A stretch of DNA of 64,000 bases, from positions 31,833 through 95,832 of the forward strand of contig DGWI01000010.1 in the NCBI GenBank assembly GCA_002396085.1, written 5' to 3'. The notes beneath the pieces are model-generated. The model had not been told where the DNA came from and ran no database searches. It saw only the letters and a list, made by a program, of their open reading frames with translations. This document shows, in pieces, positions 1 to 10,046 of the stretch (within the stretch, counting starts at the first letter, position 1; each line of letters starts with the position of its first letter). The translations under genes and the position numbers were made by a program. The DNA is from Porphyromonadaceae bacterium UBA4262 (GTDB lineage: Bacteria; Bacteroidota; Bacteroidia; Bacteroidales; Muribaculaceae).

Positions 1-2617
1 TCATCACCAGACTGGTCGAACCGATGATCCAACACCATTCGTCCCAACGCAAAGGCTCAACATCAAACATGGCACCACCATACTGCACAATCAGCACTTG
101 CCCCACCAGAATCACTCCAACGATGGTAAAGAAGACCTTGCTGTCATCCATATTGTGGAATGCGCTGTGTCCGCTGCCGAACGACTTAGCATTAAACAGG
201 TTCCAGAACTGCAAGAACACAAAGGTAGTGAAGTAGATTGACACCTCGTGTGGCGTGATACTGGCATGGATGATCGGCCCATCCTGGTTGTGTAGCATCC
301 AGTAATACAAGCCCGACATCAAGGCAGCAAACACCAAGCCCACGACAACGATAAACCATCCCATGACCGGAGTGATGATGTTCTCGCCAGGACGACGTGG
401 CGGACGGCGCATGACCACACTGTTGGGAGGCAACGAGGCCAGAGCCAGAGCAGCAAACGTGTCCATGATGAGGTTGACCCACAGCATCTGCGTCACAGTC
501 AATGGCACCTGCTGAGTGCTGAAGAAGGAGCATAGCGCAACCACCAGACAGGCACACACGTTGACCGTGAGTTGGAACAGGATGAAGCGCTGGATGTTGC
601 GATACAACGAGCGTCCCCACAATACAGCCTTGTTGATGCTTGTGAACGAGTTATCAAGAATAGTGATGTCGCTAGCCTCCTTGGCCGCAGCGGTGCCATC
701 GCCCATCGACAGTCCCACTTGTGCCAAATTCAGAGCAGGAGCGTCGTTGGTGCCGTCGCCAGTGACTGCCACCACCTCACCTTGGTTCTGCAAGAGCGAA
801 ACCAACCGTGCCTTGTCGCCTGGACGAGCACGCGCCATGACCTTGATGCGCTGTGCCACCTGCGATGCCTCGTCCTCGTCCATCGAGGCAAAGTCCGGCC
901 CCGTGACAATGCACTGCTCATCGTCCTGCTCAGTCCAGATGCCGCTCTGACGGGCCACTTCGCGAGCAGTGGCAGCATTGTCGCCAGTGACCATCTTGAC
1001 ACGAATGCCAGCATTGCGGCAGTCCTGAATGCTGAAGGGCACCTGTTCACGCACAGGGTCGCTGATGGCTACAAATCCCAAATAATGCAGCATCTGGCCG
1101 GATGCCATCCTGGCAAACACCTCGTCAGGATTATCATCATTGGCAGCCAATGGACAATAGGCAAAACCCAGTGTGCGCATGGCCTTGCGTTGATAATGTT
1201 CAAGCAAGGACTGCTCCTGCCGCTGCAGGTCAGGAGTGATGTCGGTCATACCCATGACTATCTCAGGCGCACCCTTGACCATCAGTATACTGCCACCTTG
1301 ATTTAATTGTACAACCGTGGCCATATACTTCCGCTCGGTCGAGAACGGCAACTGGGCAACCATCTCATTCTCCTCGCGCAGCATGAGATAGTCGACACCC
1401 TGCTGATTGAGCCACAACAGCAAGGCTCCCTCGGTGGGATTGCCCAAGGCCTTGATATGGTCAGGATCGGTATCATCGAGCAACGCCGTCGAGTTGCATG
1501 CCATCGACAGATTAATCAATTGAGAAATGCCACTCTCCTGAGATTGTGCATTGTCAAAGTGTGCCTCGGCTACCTGCATCTGATTCTGGGTGAGAGTCCC
1601 CGTCTTGTCGGTGCAGATTACAGTTGCCGCCCCCATGGTCTCGCATGCATGCATGCGGCGCACCAGATTGTTGGTCTTGAGCATGCGACGCATGCTCAGA
1701 GCCAGGCTCAATGTCACACTCATGGGCAGACCTTCGGGCACAGAGACAACGACAAGCGACACTGCCAACATAATCGTCTGGATGAAATACTGCACCTGAT
1801 CGAGCCATGTGCCATTGGGGTCGTTATCAAAGTACAATGCCACCACACGCCCCACAACAATCAGTATAGCAATAACATAGCTCCCACGGGCAATCAGGCG
1901 TCCCAGCCGGTCAAGTTGCATGGTGAGCGGAGTTTTGACATCAGTCTCGGCACTGGCCTCAGTGAACACCTTGCCATACTCGGTGGCATCGCCCACTGCG
2001 GTGACCTCCATCACACCGTTGCCCTCGCTCACCGTCGAGCCTCGCAACAACACATTGGGCGGATAGGTGGCTTCCTTGCCCATGTCGCCTAGTTGCTCGG
2101 GACGATGGGTCTTGTGCGCCATGGGCTCGCCCGTGAGTGAGCTCTCGTCCACACCCATCGAGACACTCTGCATCAGTCGTCCATCGGCAGGCACACGCTC
2201 GCCAGTATCCAGAATGACAATATCGCCCACCACGATGTCGCGCCTCGGCACCTGCGTGACATGACCGTCACGCATGACCTTGACTTTCACGTCATCATCC
2301 GTCTTGTTGAGCAGATCAAACTTCTTGTTGGCGTTGACCTCGACCAGAAATCCGACAAGTGTGGCAAGAACCAGTGCAATCACAATGCCAAGTGGCTCGA
2401 GTAGCACTTCAAGCCCCTCACCCAACCAGAATAATTCGTAGAGCGAGATTCCCACCGAGAGCAGTAATGCCACCAGCAGAATCTTGATGAGCGGATCGTC
2501 AAACTTTTCAAGGAATTGCACCCACAACGACTTGCGCGGCGGGGGCGTGAGCACATTGTCGCCATGCAAGCGGCGACTTTCCAGCACTTGTTGTTCGGTT
2601 AGTCCTAACTTCTTCAT
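1..2617 (-). CDS. Calcium-transporting P-type ATPase, PMCA type (3' end outside the window)
   Basis: A P-type ATPase that would use ATP to pump calcium across the inner membrane. The protein starts MKKLGLTEQQ and is followed for about 870 residues before the window edge. I see the actuator motif TGEP (about residue 162), the membrane motif PEGLP (about 294) typical of plasma-membrane calcium pumps, the phosphorylation site DKTGTLT with Asp337, and the hinge motif GDGTNDAP. Hydrophobic segments lie near 45-65, 75-95, 245-265 and 280-300, with more toward the C-terminus. The ATG follows directly on the TAA stop of dihydroorotase (TAAATG), so translation is probably coupled. The last transmembrane helices are missing only because the window ends. 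Calcium specificity is inferred from the family. Confidence 0.93.
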   Translation of the reverse strand, partial: MKKLGLTEQQVLESRRLHGDNVLTPPPRKSLWVQFLEKFDDPLIKILLVALLLSVGISLYELFWLGEGLEVLLEPLGIVIALVLATLVGFLVEVNANKKFDLLNKTDDDVKVKVMRDGHVTQVPRRDIVVGDIVILDTGERVPADGRLMQSVSMGVDESSLTGEPMAHKTHRPEQLGDMGKEATYPPNVLLRGSTVSEGNGVMEVTAVGDATEYGKVFTEASAETDVKTPLTMQLDRLGRLIARGSYVIAILIVVGRVVALYFDNDPNGTWLDQVQYFIQTIMLAVSLVVVSVPEGLPMSVTLSLALSMRRMLKTNNLVRRMHACETMGAATVICTDKTGTLTQNQMQVAEAHFDNAQSQESGISQLINLSMACNSTALLDDTDPDHIKALGNPTEGALLLWLNQQGVDYLMLREENEMVAQLPFSTERKYMATVVQLNQGGSILMVKGAPEIVMGMTDITPDLQRQEQSLLEHYQRKAMRTLGFAYCPLAANDDNPDEVFARMASGQMLHYLGFVAISDPVREQVPFSIQDCRNAGIRVKMVTGDNAATAREVARQSGIWTEQDDEQCIVTGPDFASMDEDEASQVAQRIKVMARARPGDKARLVSLLQNQGEVVAVTGDGTNDAPALNLAQVGLSMGDGTAAAKEASDITILDNSFTSINKAVLWGRSLYRNIQRFILFQLTVNVCACLVVALCSFFSTQQVPLTVTQMLWVNLIMDTFAALALASLPPNSVVMRRPPRRPGENIITPVMGWFIVVVGLVFAALMSGLYYWMLHNQDGPIIHASITPHEVSIYFTTFVFLQFWNLFNAKSFGSGHSAFHNMDDSKVFFTIVGVILVGQVLIVQYGGAMFDVEPLRWDEWCWIIGSTSLVM

Positions 2618-3958
2618 TTATCTGTTAAATCTCAACTCCTGCGCCGGCGTGCACTGGGGAGCAACAGGATAAACATCCATCCCATTGACCCAAGTGTGAG
2701 TCACCCGGTGATGCACCACCATGCCAGCCAGCGGTGTCCAGCCGCATGACGAGCGCACATCGTGATCGCTCAGGGTATAGCCCTGAGACACCTCCTCGAC
2801 CATCACCAGGTCGGCTTGATAGCCTGTACGCAAATAGCCTCGACCTGCAATGCCGAAGAGTCGTGCCGGCGCATGGCACATTTTTTCAATCACTTGTTCG
2901 ATACTGAACCAGCCCTGTCGAGCGAGTTCCATCATTGTCACAAGCGAAAATTGTGCCAAAGGCATTCCAGACGGAGATTTTAAGTATTTTTGGCTTTTCT
3001 CAGCCAGTGTGTGCGGTGCATGGTCGGTCGAAACAATGTCTATCACTCCACTTGCCACCGCGCGCCGCAGTGCGTCGCGATCGGCAACGGTCTTGATAGC
3101 AGGATTGACCTTGATGCGGTTGCCCATGCGCAGGTAGTCCTGGTCGCTAAACCACAAGTGCCCCACACATGCCTCGGCGGTGATGCGCTTGCTAGCCAAG
3201 TCGCCAGGAGCGAACAACTCCAGTTCGCGAGCCGTGGTCAGATGCAGCACATGTAGTCGTGTGCCCAGTTCTCGCGCCAACTCGACGGCACGCCGTGTGC
3301 TTTGATAACATGCCTCCTCGCTGCGAATGAGCGGATGGCACTGCACGGGCACATCCTCGCCATATTGTTGACGGGCGCGTTCCATGCCAGCACGTATCAT
3401 CATCTCGTCCTCGCTGTGCACCGCGATGAGGGCCGGCACCTCGGCAAAGATGCGTCGCAACACGCGAGCATCGTCGACCAACATTCCACCTGTCGAAGAC
3501 CCAAGGAACACCTTGACACCAGGCACACGACTGTAGTCAACATCATGAACTAACATGTCAACGTTGCCGGCAGTTGCACCGACATAGAAACTATAGTTAG
3601 CCACCGAGTCCTTCTCGGCACGTGACCACTTGTCCTCAAGCGCCTCAAGGGTGACCGTGGGGGGCACCACGTTGGGCATATCAATATAGGAGGTGACACC
3701 TCCAGCCACAGCAGCAAGGCTCTCGCCGGCAATCGTGGCTTTGTGGGTCAGCCCTGGCTCACGAAAGTGTACATGAGTGTCAATCACGCCAGGCAGCAAC
3801 CATGCCCCACAAGCATTGATGCACTGGTTGCACACATCAAGCAAGTGGCCGTCGGGGTCTCCGGCAGCCACCTCTTGTATTTTGTCTTCATTGATGAGCA
3901 CATAGCCTGTCTTGATCGCGCGATCGAGCACTAGCCGTGCGTTATAGATTAGTTTCAT
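2618..3958 (-). CDS. pyrC: Dihydroorotase
   Basis: Catalyses the reversible cyclisation of carbamoyl aspartate to dihydroorotate in pyrimidine synthesis, in the cytoplasm. The 446-residue product has the amidohydrolase signature DTHVHFREPG near residue 60, the lysine expected to be carboxylated in GVKVFLGSS, metal-ligand histidines in HSED and HVLHLTT, and the STDHAPHT motif near the C-terminal third. I chose the ATG at 3958 (MKLIYNARLV) over an upstream in-frame start, because it overlaps the stop of the mannosyltransferase gene in an ATGA junction and matches the family N-terminus. It is the second gene of a coupled three-gene run with the glycosyltransferase upstream and the calcium pump downstream. 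Glycosyltransferase-dihydroorotase pairing is common in Bacteroidales. Confidence 0.93.
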   Translation of the reverse strand: MKLIYNARLVLDRAIKTGYVLINEDKIQEVAAGDPDGHLLDVCNQCINACGAWLLPGVIDTHVHFREPGLTHKATIAGESLAAVAGGVTSYIDMPNVVPPTVTLEALEDKWSRAEKDSVANYSFYVGATAGNVDMLVHDVDYSRVPGVKVFLGSSTGGMLVDDARVLRRIFAEVPALIAVHSEDEMMIRAGMERARQQYGEDVPVQCHPLIRSEEACYQSTRRAVELARELGTRLHVLHLTTARELELFAPGDLASKRITAEACVGHLWFSDQDYLRMGNRIKVNPAIKTVADRDALRRAVASGVIDIVSTDHAPHTLAEKSQKYLKSPSGMPLAQFSLVTMMELARQGWFSIEQVIEKMCHAPARLFGIAGRGYLRTGYQADLVMVEEVSQGYTLSDHDVRSSCGWTPLAGMVVHHRVTHTWVNGMDVYPVAPQCTPAQELRFNR

Positions 3959-4704
3959 ATCTTGGGTTGAAATTTCTTTGGACAGAACCACGACTCGAGG
4001 CGCAACTTGATGACACCGAACAAGGCCTCGCCAAAGATTCCCGAGTTCATCTTGCTCGTGCCCAAAACACGGTTGACAAACACGATGGGAACCTCAACAA
4101 TCTTGAACCCCATGCGATGAGCGGTGAACTTCATTTCGATCTGGAAAGCATAGCCCTTAAACTCAATGTTGTCCAGGTCAATCGACTCTAGAACCTCGCG
4201 ACGATAGCACACAAAGCCCGCCGTCGTGTCGCGCACATCCATCCCCGTAATCAGACGCACATAGGCCGAGGCATAATAACTCATCAGCACACGCCCCATG
4301 GGCCAGTTGACCACATTGACACCGGTCTTGTAGCGCGAGCCCACAGCCACATCAGCCCCGCCGGTGGCACAGGCCGCCTGAAGTTCGTGCAGTTTTTCGG
4401 TGGGATGCGAGAAGTCGGCATCCATCTCGATGATAAAATCATAGCCCTGGTCCAGTGCCCACTTGAAGCCCATAATATAGGCCGTGCCCAGCCCCAACTT
4501 GCCCGCGCGCTTGATGATGTGCACACGTTCGGGGTTCTCGGCTACGAGGCCATCGACAATAGCCCCCGTCCCATCGGGCGAGTTGTCGTCGATGACCAGG
4601 ATGTCAAACTGATGCTCACTGATGGCAAGCACCGTATGAATCATGTTGCTGATGTTCTCTTTCTCGTTGTAGGTCGGTATGATGACCACGCTGTCTGACT
4701 GCAT
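3955..4704 (-). CDS. Polyprenol-phosphate mannosyltransferase (GT2, DPM1-like)
   Basis: A family 2 glycosyltransferase of 249 residues that probably transfers mannose from GDP-mannose to a polyprenyl phosphate, making a lipid-linked sugar donor for periplasmic glycosylation. The N-terminus VVIIPTYNEKENI and the following VIDDNSPDGTG are the nucleotide-binding core, and EMDADFSHP carries the metal-binding DxD-like motif. The length fits the short DPM1 type without extra membrane domains. A TAACTTTG -7 box lies upstream on the same strand (4735-4742). The stop overlaps the dihydroorotase start. The sugar specificity is inferred from the family and not visible in the sequence. Confidence 0.88.
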   Translation of the reverse strand: MQSDSVVIIPTYNEKENISNMIHTVLAISEHQFDILVIDDNSPDGTGAIVDGLVAENPERVHIIKRAGKLGLGTAYIMGFKWALDQGYDFIIEMDADFSHPTEKLHELQAACATGGADVAVGSRYKTGVNVVNWPMGRVLMSYYASAYVRLITGMDVRDTTAGFVCYRREVLESIDLDNIEFKGYAFQIEMKFTAHRMGFKIVEVPIVFVNRVLGTSKMNSGIFGEALFGVIKLRLESWFCPKKFQPKI

Positions 4705-4734
4705 AACCTAAGGGCGTTAAGAATTATCAAAAGG

Positions 4735-4742
4735 CAAAGTTA
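4735..4742 (-). promoter_or_regulatory. Bacteroidetes -7 box, mannosyltransferase operon
   Basis: On the minus strand the sequence reads TAACTTTG, the class -7 consensus TAnnTTTG, about 30 bp before the start at 4704. No convincing -33 box is visible. Confidence 0.5.
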
Positions 4743-4764
4743 GGCATTTTTTCTGAAAAACCGA

Positions 4765-4794
4765 TTGTGATATAAGGAATAATTACTATTTTTG
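4765..4794 (+). promoter_or_regulatory. Promoter TTG-N19-TATTTTTG
   Basis: TTG at 4765-4767 and TATTTTTG at 4787-4794 with a 19-bp spacer match the Bacteroidetes primary sigma promoter. The box overlaps the in-frame TTG at 4792, which excludes that codon as the start and supports the ATG at 4816. Confidence 0.6.
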
Positions 4795-4815
4795 TCAAAA
4801 ATTTTTAGATTCTCT

Positions 4816-6333
4816 ATGACAATGACTAATAATTATCTGCACTTTTGGTGTTTGGCAGTAGCCATCTTTCTAGCAACCGCACATGCCCAAGCACAGCCAC
4901 CCGTACATCACTCGCGCATCGGCGAGACCATGACCGCACAAGGCGGAGTGCTCACCATCACCAATGTGGGCAAGAAGCAGAACTTCGACTGGCGAGACAC
5001 CGACACCCGCGACGAGGATGTGTTCTCGCCCAAGAGTGTCAACTTTCACCCCGACGGCTCGAAATACTATGTCAACTCACTTGAAGGTTGTGCCACCGTG
5101 GTCTATGACCGTGAGACCAACCAGAAACTGAAGGTCATCAGCCATCGTCACGCCAGTGGCGAGGGACCATTGTGGAACACACCCAGCGGCATCTATCGCT
5201 TCACTCACTATCCCAACGGCCAGCAGCGAGCCTTCAGCGGCAAACCGGTCGAGGCCACATTCTCGCACGGCGGGCGCTATCTATGGGTACCCTACTATCG
5301 CCGCACGTTTGACCTCAATGCACAGGATCCCAGTGCCATCGCCATCATTGACACACGCGTCGACTCGATTGTGCGCCTGATGGAGACCGGACCGCTGCCC
5401 AAGATGATCACCTGCAGCCACGACAACACTCTTATCGCCGTTACCCACTGGGGCAACAACACCATCGGACTGATTGACATCACCGCTGCCGACCCCAAGC
5501 AGTGGCACCATCTGCCATACGTTGTGGTTGATCATGAACTGAAGCTGGACTTCAGCCTGACGCATGAAGTGAACCGCGATGCTCACAGCGGATTGCTGCT
5601 GCGCGGGACCGTGTTCACACCCGACGACCGCTACCTGCTGGTGGGCTGCATGGGCGGTGGTGGCATCGCCGTCATCGACATGAAGCCCGAACCACGCTAT
5701 GTGGGCAAGATTGGTGGCATCAGCAACGCACGTCACCTGATTATCAACCACGGTTATCTCTATGCCAGCGTCAACGCCGCCGGACTGGTGCAGCGTGTGC
5801 CACTCGACTCGGTCATCAGTGCCATTGAGCATCGCCAGGGCAGTGCCATCAGTTTGCGCGGTTGGCAGGTGTGTAAGGTGGGCGGCGGCGCACGCACCAT
5901 CGAGGCCTCGCCCAGCGGCCGATATGTGTTTGCTGCCTGCAACTCGGCCAGTGCGCTCTATGTGGTCGACACCGAGCGCATGCGTGCCATTGGCCAAATC
6001 ACAGTCGACTCCTATCCCGTTGGGCTAGATATCAGCCAGGATGGACGATTCTTGGTAGTCACCTCGCAGGCTCGCAGTGGTCACGGCGGCAATGCCGTCA
6101 ACCTGTATCGCGTTGACTATGCCGACTTGCTCGAAGCCAAGGCTTATCACGAGAACCTCGCCAGCATGACCACTACCCCACCCGACTCCATCCAAGTCGC
6201 ACCCGACAGCAACGAGCCATCGTCCAGCACAGGAGGTTGGTGGCAGTGGCTCAGCGACAACGCTCTGGTGGCTGGCACCATAGCCGGCATCATTGCGCTG
6301 CTGCTCGCAGGCTGGCTGTTCGTCAAACGATAA
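4816..6333 (+). CDS. Exported YVTN-type beta-propeller protein with C-terminal membrane anchor
   Basis: A 505-residue protein that I cannot tie to a specific function. It has an N-terminal signal peptide (MTMTNNYLHF followed by a hydrophobic stretch ending near AQAQ) and repeated beta-propeller blades of the YVTN/cytochrome D1 kind, such as FHPDGSKYYVNS, GRYLWVPYYR, DRYLLVGCMGGGG and SGRYVFAACNSAS. Near the C-terminus a low-complexity Ser/Pro linker leads into a single transmembrane helix and a final VKR. That order suggests a periplasmic or surface propeller tethered to the membrane. The start is set by the promoter that covers the upstream TTG. It precedes a transglutaminase-like gene by about 50 bp on the same strand, so the two may act on the same envelope substrate, but that is inference. 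Confidence 0.75.
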   Translation: MTMTNNYLHFWCLAVAIFLATAHAQAQPPVHHSRIGETMTAQGGVLTITNVGKKQNFDWRDTDTRDEDVFSPKSVNFHPDGSKYYVNSLEGCATVVYDRETNQKLKVISHRHASGEGPLWNTPSGIYRFTHYPNGQQRAFSGKPVEATFSHGGRYLWVPYYRRTFDLNAQDPSAIAIIDTRVDSIVRLMETGPLPKMITCSHDNTLIAVTHWGNNTIGLIDITAADPKQWHHLPYVVVDHELKLDFSLTHEVNRDAHSGLLLRGTVFTPDDRYLLVGCMGGGGIAVIDMKPEPRYVGKIGGISNARHLIINHGYLYASVNAAGLVQRVPLDSVISAIEHRQGSAISLRGWQVCKVGGGARTIEASPSGRYVFAACNSASALYVVDTERMRAIGQITVDSYPVGLDISQDGRFLVVTSQARSGHGGNAVNLYRVDYADLLEAKAYHENLASMTTTPPDSIQVAPDSNEPSSSTGGWWQWLSDNALVAGTIAGIIALLLAGWLFVKR

Positions 6334-6383
6334 TACACTCACACAAAATCTTGTTTCAATTCAATTACCACATAATTCTGAAA

Positions 6384-8840
6384 ATGAAGAAAAAACTGAT
6401 CTTAACCTTCTTGCTATTATTAACAACACTGACAGGGCAAATGCATGCCCAGAGTGACACTTATCTTGATTTCCTGTACGATGGCATGCCGTTGCCTGAC
6501 CGCACTGACTATAGCCGCACATTCTATGAGCACAATGTGGCAATGTCGTTGCAAGCGCGGCGCGAGATGCCATGGGGCAAACAAGTGCCTGAGCGGGAGT
6601 TCAAGCACTTTGTGCTGCCCGTGCGTGTCAACAATGAGCACTTGGACAACAGCCGCGAGGTCTTCTACAACTATCTCAAGCCACGCGTCCAGGGCATGAC
6701 CATGAGCCAGGCCGCACTTGAGGTCAACCATTGGTGTCACGAGCACGTCACCTATCGGCCCAGCGATGCACGCACCAGCAGTCCACTAGCCACGGTGCGC
6801 ACAGCATACGGTCGCTGCGGCGAGGAGTCAACCCTGCTGGTGGCTGCTCTGCGCTCGGTAGCCATCCCTGCTCGCCAGGTTTACACGCCCCGCTGGGCGC
6901 ATACCGATGATAACCATGCTTGGGTCGAGGCTTGGGTCGACGGGGCATGGCACTTCATGGGTGCCTGCGAGCCCGAGCCGGTGCTGGACTTGGGTTGGTT
7001 CAACGAGAGCGCAAGTCGCGCCATGCTCATGCACACCAAGGTGTTTGGCAAGCATTATGATGGCCCCGAGGAGGTGGTAAGCCAGACCGATTGTTACACC
7101 GAAATCAACGTCACTGACAACTATGCCCGCACAGCCCGCATAGATGTCACTGTGCTGGATGAGCGGGGCCGTCCTGCCGACGGGGCACTGGTCGAGTTCA
7201 AGCTCTATAACTATGCTGAATTCTACACTGTGGCCATGAAGGCCGCCGACCGCGAGGGCCGCACATGGCTCACTGCCGGACTGGGCGACCTGCTAGTCTG
7301 GGCATCAAAGGGTGGTCAGATGGCCGTCAAGCAAGTGAGTGTGGGCCGTGATGACCATGTCACACTGCACCTAGGCCAGGATGCATTACCCGAGGCTGTA
7401 GCCTATGAGGTCGTTCCTCCTGCCAGTGGCGGAGTGCTTCCACAAGTGAGTGACGAGCAGCGAGCCGAGAACAACCGCCGACTGGCTGTTGAGGACAGCA
7501 TCCGCCATGCCTATGAGGCAACCATGCCCGTCGAGGCTTGGCGTGGCAACCATGCCACCATCAAGCGCTTCATCGACGAGGCTCCCAACAAGTTGATGGC
7601 CGAGAAACTGCTCAGTGTCATCTCGGACAAGGACTTGCGCGACATTGAGTTGGCTGTGCTCAAGGATAATCAGGTGGCTCGCATCGACACCAGCGATATC
7701 TACTTGCGCTATGTGCTCAACCCGCGTGTCGAGAACGAGTGGCTCACCCCCTACAAGGCCTCGTTGCGACAATTGCTTGGCGACCTCAAGAGCCCGGTGG
7801 ACTTAATCGGATGGTGCAACAAGAATATCACTGTCGAGACCGAATGGCGGTCGGATGACGGGCACCTGCATGGAAGCAACCCACAGGGGCTGCGCATGGA
7901 ACCCCTGAGTGTGTTCCGTGAGGGCAAGACCGATGAACTGGGTCGCAAAATCTTCTTCGTCTCAGCGGCTCGCAGCCTGGGCTGGCCGGCACGCATCAAC
8001 GAGGTGGACGGACGCTTGCAATACTACCACAAAGGCCACTGGCAAGACGTGACCTTTGGCAAGAAGGCTACGACCAAGGTCAATGCACCTACGCATCAGT
8101 TGGAACTGACCTATAATAATCCGTCACCATTTGTCGATGACCCGAAGTACTATATCCACTTCACGCTAAGCAGCATTAAGGATGGACGTGCCAGTCTGCT
8201 CACCTATCCCGAGGATGGCACCTGGGCCAACACCTTCAAACAGGGAGTTCAACTCGAACCTGGCGACTACTTACTCACAACGGGCACGCGCATGGCTAGC
8301 GGCAAGGTGCTTGCAAAACTGAGCCGATTCACCATTGACAAGTACGACACATCGCTGGGGCTGCAACTGCTCGAGGATCAAGAGGATGTGAAGGTCATTG
8401 GCAGTGTTAATGCCGAGAATCTATACTACGACATGGCCAGTGATGCGTCGCGCAGCCTGCTCTCGACCACAGGCCGTGGCTATTATATTGTGGCCATTGT
8501 GGCACCCAACCACGAACCCACCAACCACACGCTGCGCGACATCAGTGCCTACAAGCAGGAGTTTGAACGCTGGGGCCGCAAGATGGTGTTGCTGTTCGAG
8601 AGCGAGGACGCGGCACGGCGGTTCAATCGCGAGGAGTTCGTGGAATTGCCATCCAATGTGGTGTGGGGCATCGACACCCATGGCGCAATTCTCAACGAGA
8701 TACGAGAGAACATGAAGTTGACAAGCGATGCGCTGCCGTTGTTCCTGGTGTGCGACACGTTCAACCGCGTGGTTCACATCCAGCAGGGCTACACCATCAA
8801 CCTGGGCGAACAACTTCTCAAGGTCATCAAGAAATTGTAA
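6384..8840 (+). CDS. Exported transglutaminase-like protein
   Basis: An 818-residue protein with a signal peptide (MKKKLILTFL to HAQS). The papain-like transglutaminase core lies at about residues 100-200: YGRCGEES contains the likely nucleophile Cys145, and DDNHAWVEAWVDG contains His178 and Asp186. The usual DPT after the histidine strand is replaced here by CEPEP, as in other Bacteroidetes members I recognise. A beta-rich middle (about 240-330) looks like a carboxypeptidase-regulatory or Ig-like domain. The C-terminal half has another region and a thioredoxin-like stretch near the end (MVLLFESEDAARRF). The ATG at 6384 was chosen because it begins the signal peptide; the upstream in-frame extension overlaps the previous gene. 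The substrate is unknown; peptide cleavage or crosslinking are both possible. Confidence 0.8.
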   Translation: MKKKLILTFLLLLTTLTGQMHAQSDTYLDFLYDGMPLPDRTDYSRTFYEHNVAMSLQARREMPWGKQVPEREFKHFVLPVRVNNEHLDNSREVFYNYLKPRVQGMTMSQAALEVNHWCHEHVTYRPSDARTSSPLATVRTAYGRCGEESTLLVAALRSVAIPARQVYTPRWAHTDDNHAWVEAWVDGAWHFMGACEPEPVLDLGWFNESASRAMLMHTKVFGKHYDGPEEVVSQTDCYTEINVTDNYARTARIDVTVLDERGRPADGALVEFKLYNYAEFYTVAMKAADREGRTWLTAGLGDLLVWASKGGQMAVKQVSVGRDDHVTLHLGQDALPEAVAYEVVPPASGGVLPQVSDEQRAENNRRLAVEDSIRHAYEATMPVEAWRGNHATIKRFIDEAPNKLMAEKLLSVISDKDLRDIELAVLKDNQVARIDTSDIYLRYVLNPRVENEWLTPYKASLRQLLGDLKSPVDLIGWCNKNITVETEWRSDDGHLHGSNPQGLRMEPLSVFREGKTDELGRKIFFVSAARSLGWPARINEVDGRLQYYHKGHWQDVTFGKKATTKVNAPTHQLELTYNNPSPFVDDPKYYIHFTLSSIKDGRASLLTYPEDGTWANTFKQGVQLEPGDYLLTTGTRMASGKVLAKLSRFTIDKYDTSLGLQLLEDQEDVKVIGSVNAENLYYDMASDASRSLLSTTGRGYYIVAIVAPNHEPTNHTLRDISAYKQEFERWGRKMVLLFESEDAARRFNREEFVELPSNVVWGIDTHGAILNEIRENMKLTSDALPLFLVCDTFNRVVHIQQGYTINLGEQLLKVIKKL

Positions 8841-8863
8841 AGTTTTATATTAGAGCATTAAAC

Positions 8864-8895
8864 CTAGATGATCTAGAAAATCTAGAAAGTCTAGA
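8864..8895 (+). repeat. Four CTAGA units at an exact 9-bp period
   Basis: CTAGA begins at 8864, 8873, 8882 and 8891. The array fills the gap between the transglutaminase stop and the ATG of the P1 peptidase at 8906. A six-unit array lies at 50267 and a two-unit one at 36738. Confidence 0.9.
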
Positions 8896-8905
8896 TAACC
8901 AGAAA

Positions 8906-10030
8906 ATGAAAGGGATGAGACGACTCGCTATATTCATGACAGTGGCAGTAACATTGTCGCTATCGGCACAGCACAAGACGCTGCGGGAGTGGGGATTTGC
9001 GACAGGCATCTTCCAGACGGGAGCAAACAATGCCATCACCGATGTGCCGGGCGTGACCGTGGGGCACGTCACCTGCATCGAGGGCGACAGCATCCGCACC
9101 GGTGTGACGGCAATTGTGCCGCATCAAGGCAACATATTTCGCAACAAGGTGCCTGCAGCCATCTATGTGGGCAACGGGTTCGGCAAACTGGCGGGAGTGA
9201 CTCAGGTGCGTGAACTGGGCAACATCGAGACCCCCATCGTGCTCACCAACACACTGAGCGTGGCGGCAGGCATCGAGGGGCTGGTGCGCTACACACTCGC
9301 CCAGCCGGGCAACGAGAGTGTGCGCTCGGTCAACGCCGTGGTGGGCGAGACCAACGACGGCGGGTTGAACAAGATTCAGCAGATGCATGTCACGCCCCAG
9401 ATGGTCATCGAGGCGATCGACCGCGCGCATGGCGGCCCTGTCGAGCAGGGCTGCGTGGGGGCTGGCACGGGCACCGTGTGTTTCGGGTTCAAGGGCGGCA
9501 TCGGCACATCGTCGCGCGTGTTGCCCCAGTCGCTGGGCGGCTACACCATCGGTGTGCTGGCACAGACCAACTATGGCGGCATCCTCGAGATTGACGGCGT
9601 GCAGGTGGGGCAGCGGTTGGGCAAGTTTGCCTATTCCGACCATGTCAACCGCAGTCAGGACACGGATGGCTCGTGCATGATGGTGGTCATCACCGATGCG
9701 CCGCTCGACGCCCGTAACCTTGAGCGTGTCGCCAAGCGCGCCATGATGGGGCTGGCCAAGACCGGCGGCATCGCCTCGAACGGCAGTGGCGACTATGTCA
9801 TCGCCCTGTCAGTAGCCCCGCAGAACCTGATACCCGTCGATGCCAAGCGACTCACCACCACTGTGCTGGCCAACGACGAGATGTCGCCCCTGTTTGCCGC
9901 CACCATCGAGGCCACCGCCGAGGCCCTGTGGAACTCGCTCTTCATGGCCGAGTCGATGACCGGCTACCGCGGCAAGCGCGTCGAAGCCCTGCCCGTCGAC
10001 CGCGTCCTCGACCTCCTGCGCCACCGCTGA
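8906..10030 (+). CDS. P1 family peptidase (DmpA/aminopeptidase-esterase type)
   Basis: A 374-residue Ntn-hydrolase of the DmpA/BapA family. Such enzymes cleave themselves into two chains and then release N-terminal residues, often D-amino acids or beta-peptides. The sequence shows the family pattern VNAVVGETNDGGLN near 143-155 and GAGTGTVCFGFKGGIGTSSR near 185-204. The nucleophile should be a serine at about 202-203, exposed by autocleavage. A short signal-like N-terminus (MRRLAIFMTVAVTLSLSAQ) suggests export. Start codon ATG 8906 is preferred over the upstream in-frame extension, which runs back into the previous gene and through the CTAGA repeats. It is the third exported protein in this plus-strand run. 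The natural substrate cannot be read from sequence. Confidence 0.88.
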   Translation: MKGMRRLAIFMTVAVTLSLSAQHKTLREWGFATGIFQTGANNAITDVPGVTVGHVTCIEGDSIRTGVTAIVPHQGNIFRNKVPAAIYVGNGFGKLAGVTQVRELGNIETPIVLTNTLSVAAGIEGLVRYTLAQPGNESVRSVNAVVGETNDGGLNKIQQMHVTPQMVIEAIDRAHGGPVEQGCVGAGTGTVCFGFKGGIGTSSRVLPQSLGGYTIGVLAQTNYGGILEIDGVQVGQRLGKFAYSDHVNRSQDTDGSCMMVVITDAPLDARNLERVAKRAMMGLAKTGGIASNGSGDYVIALSVAPQNLIPVDAKRLTTTVLANDEMSPLFAATIEATAEALWNSLFMAESMTGYRGKRVEALPVDRVLDLLRHR

Positions 10031-10046
10031 TTTGTAAAAAGTTCCC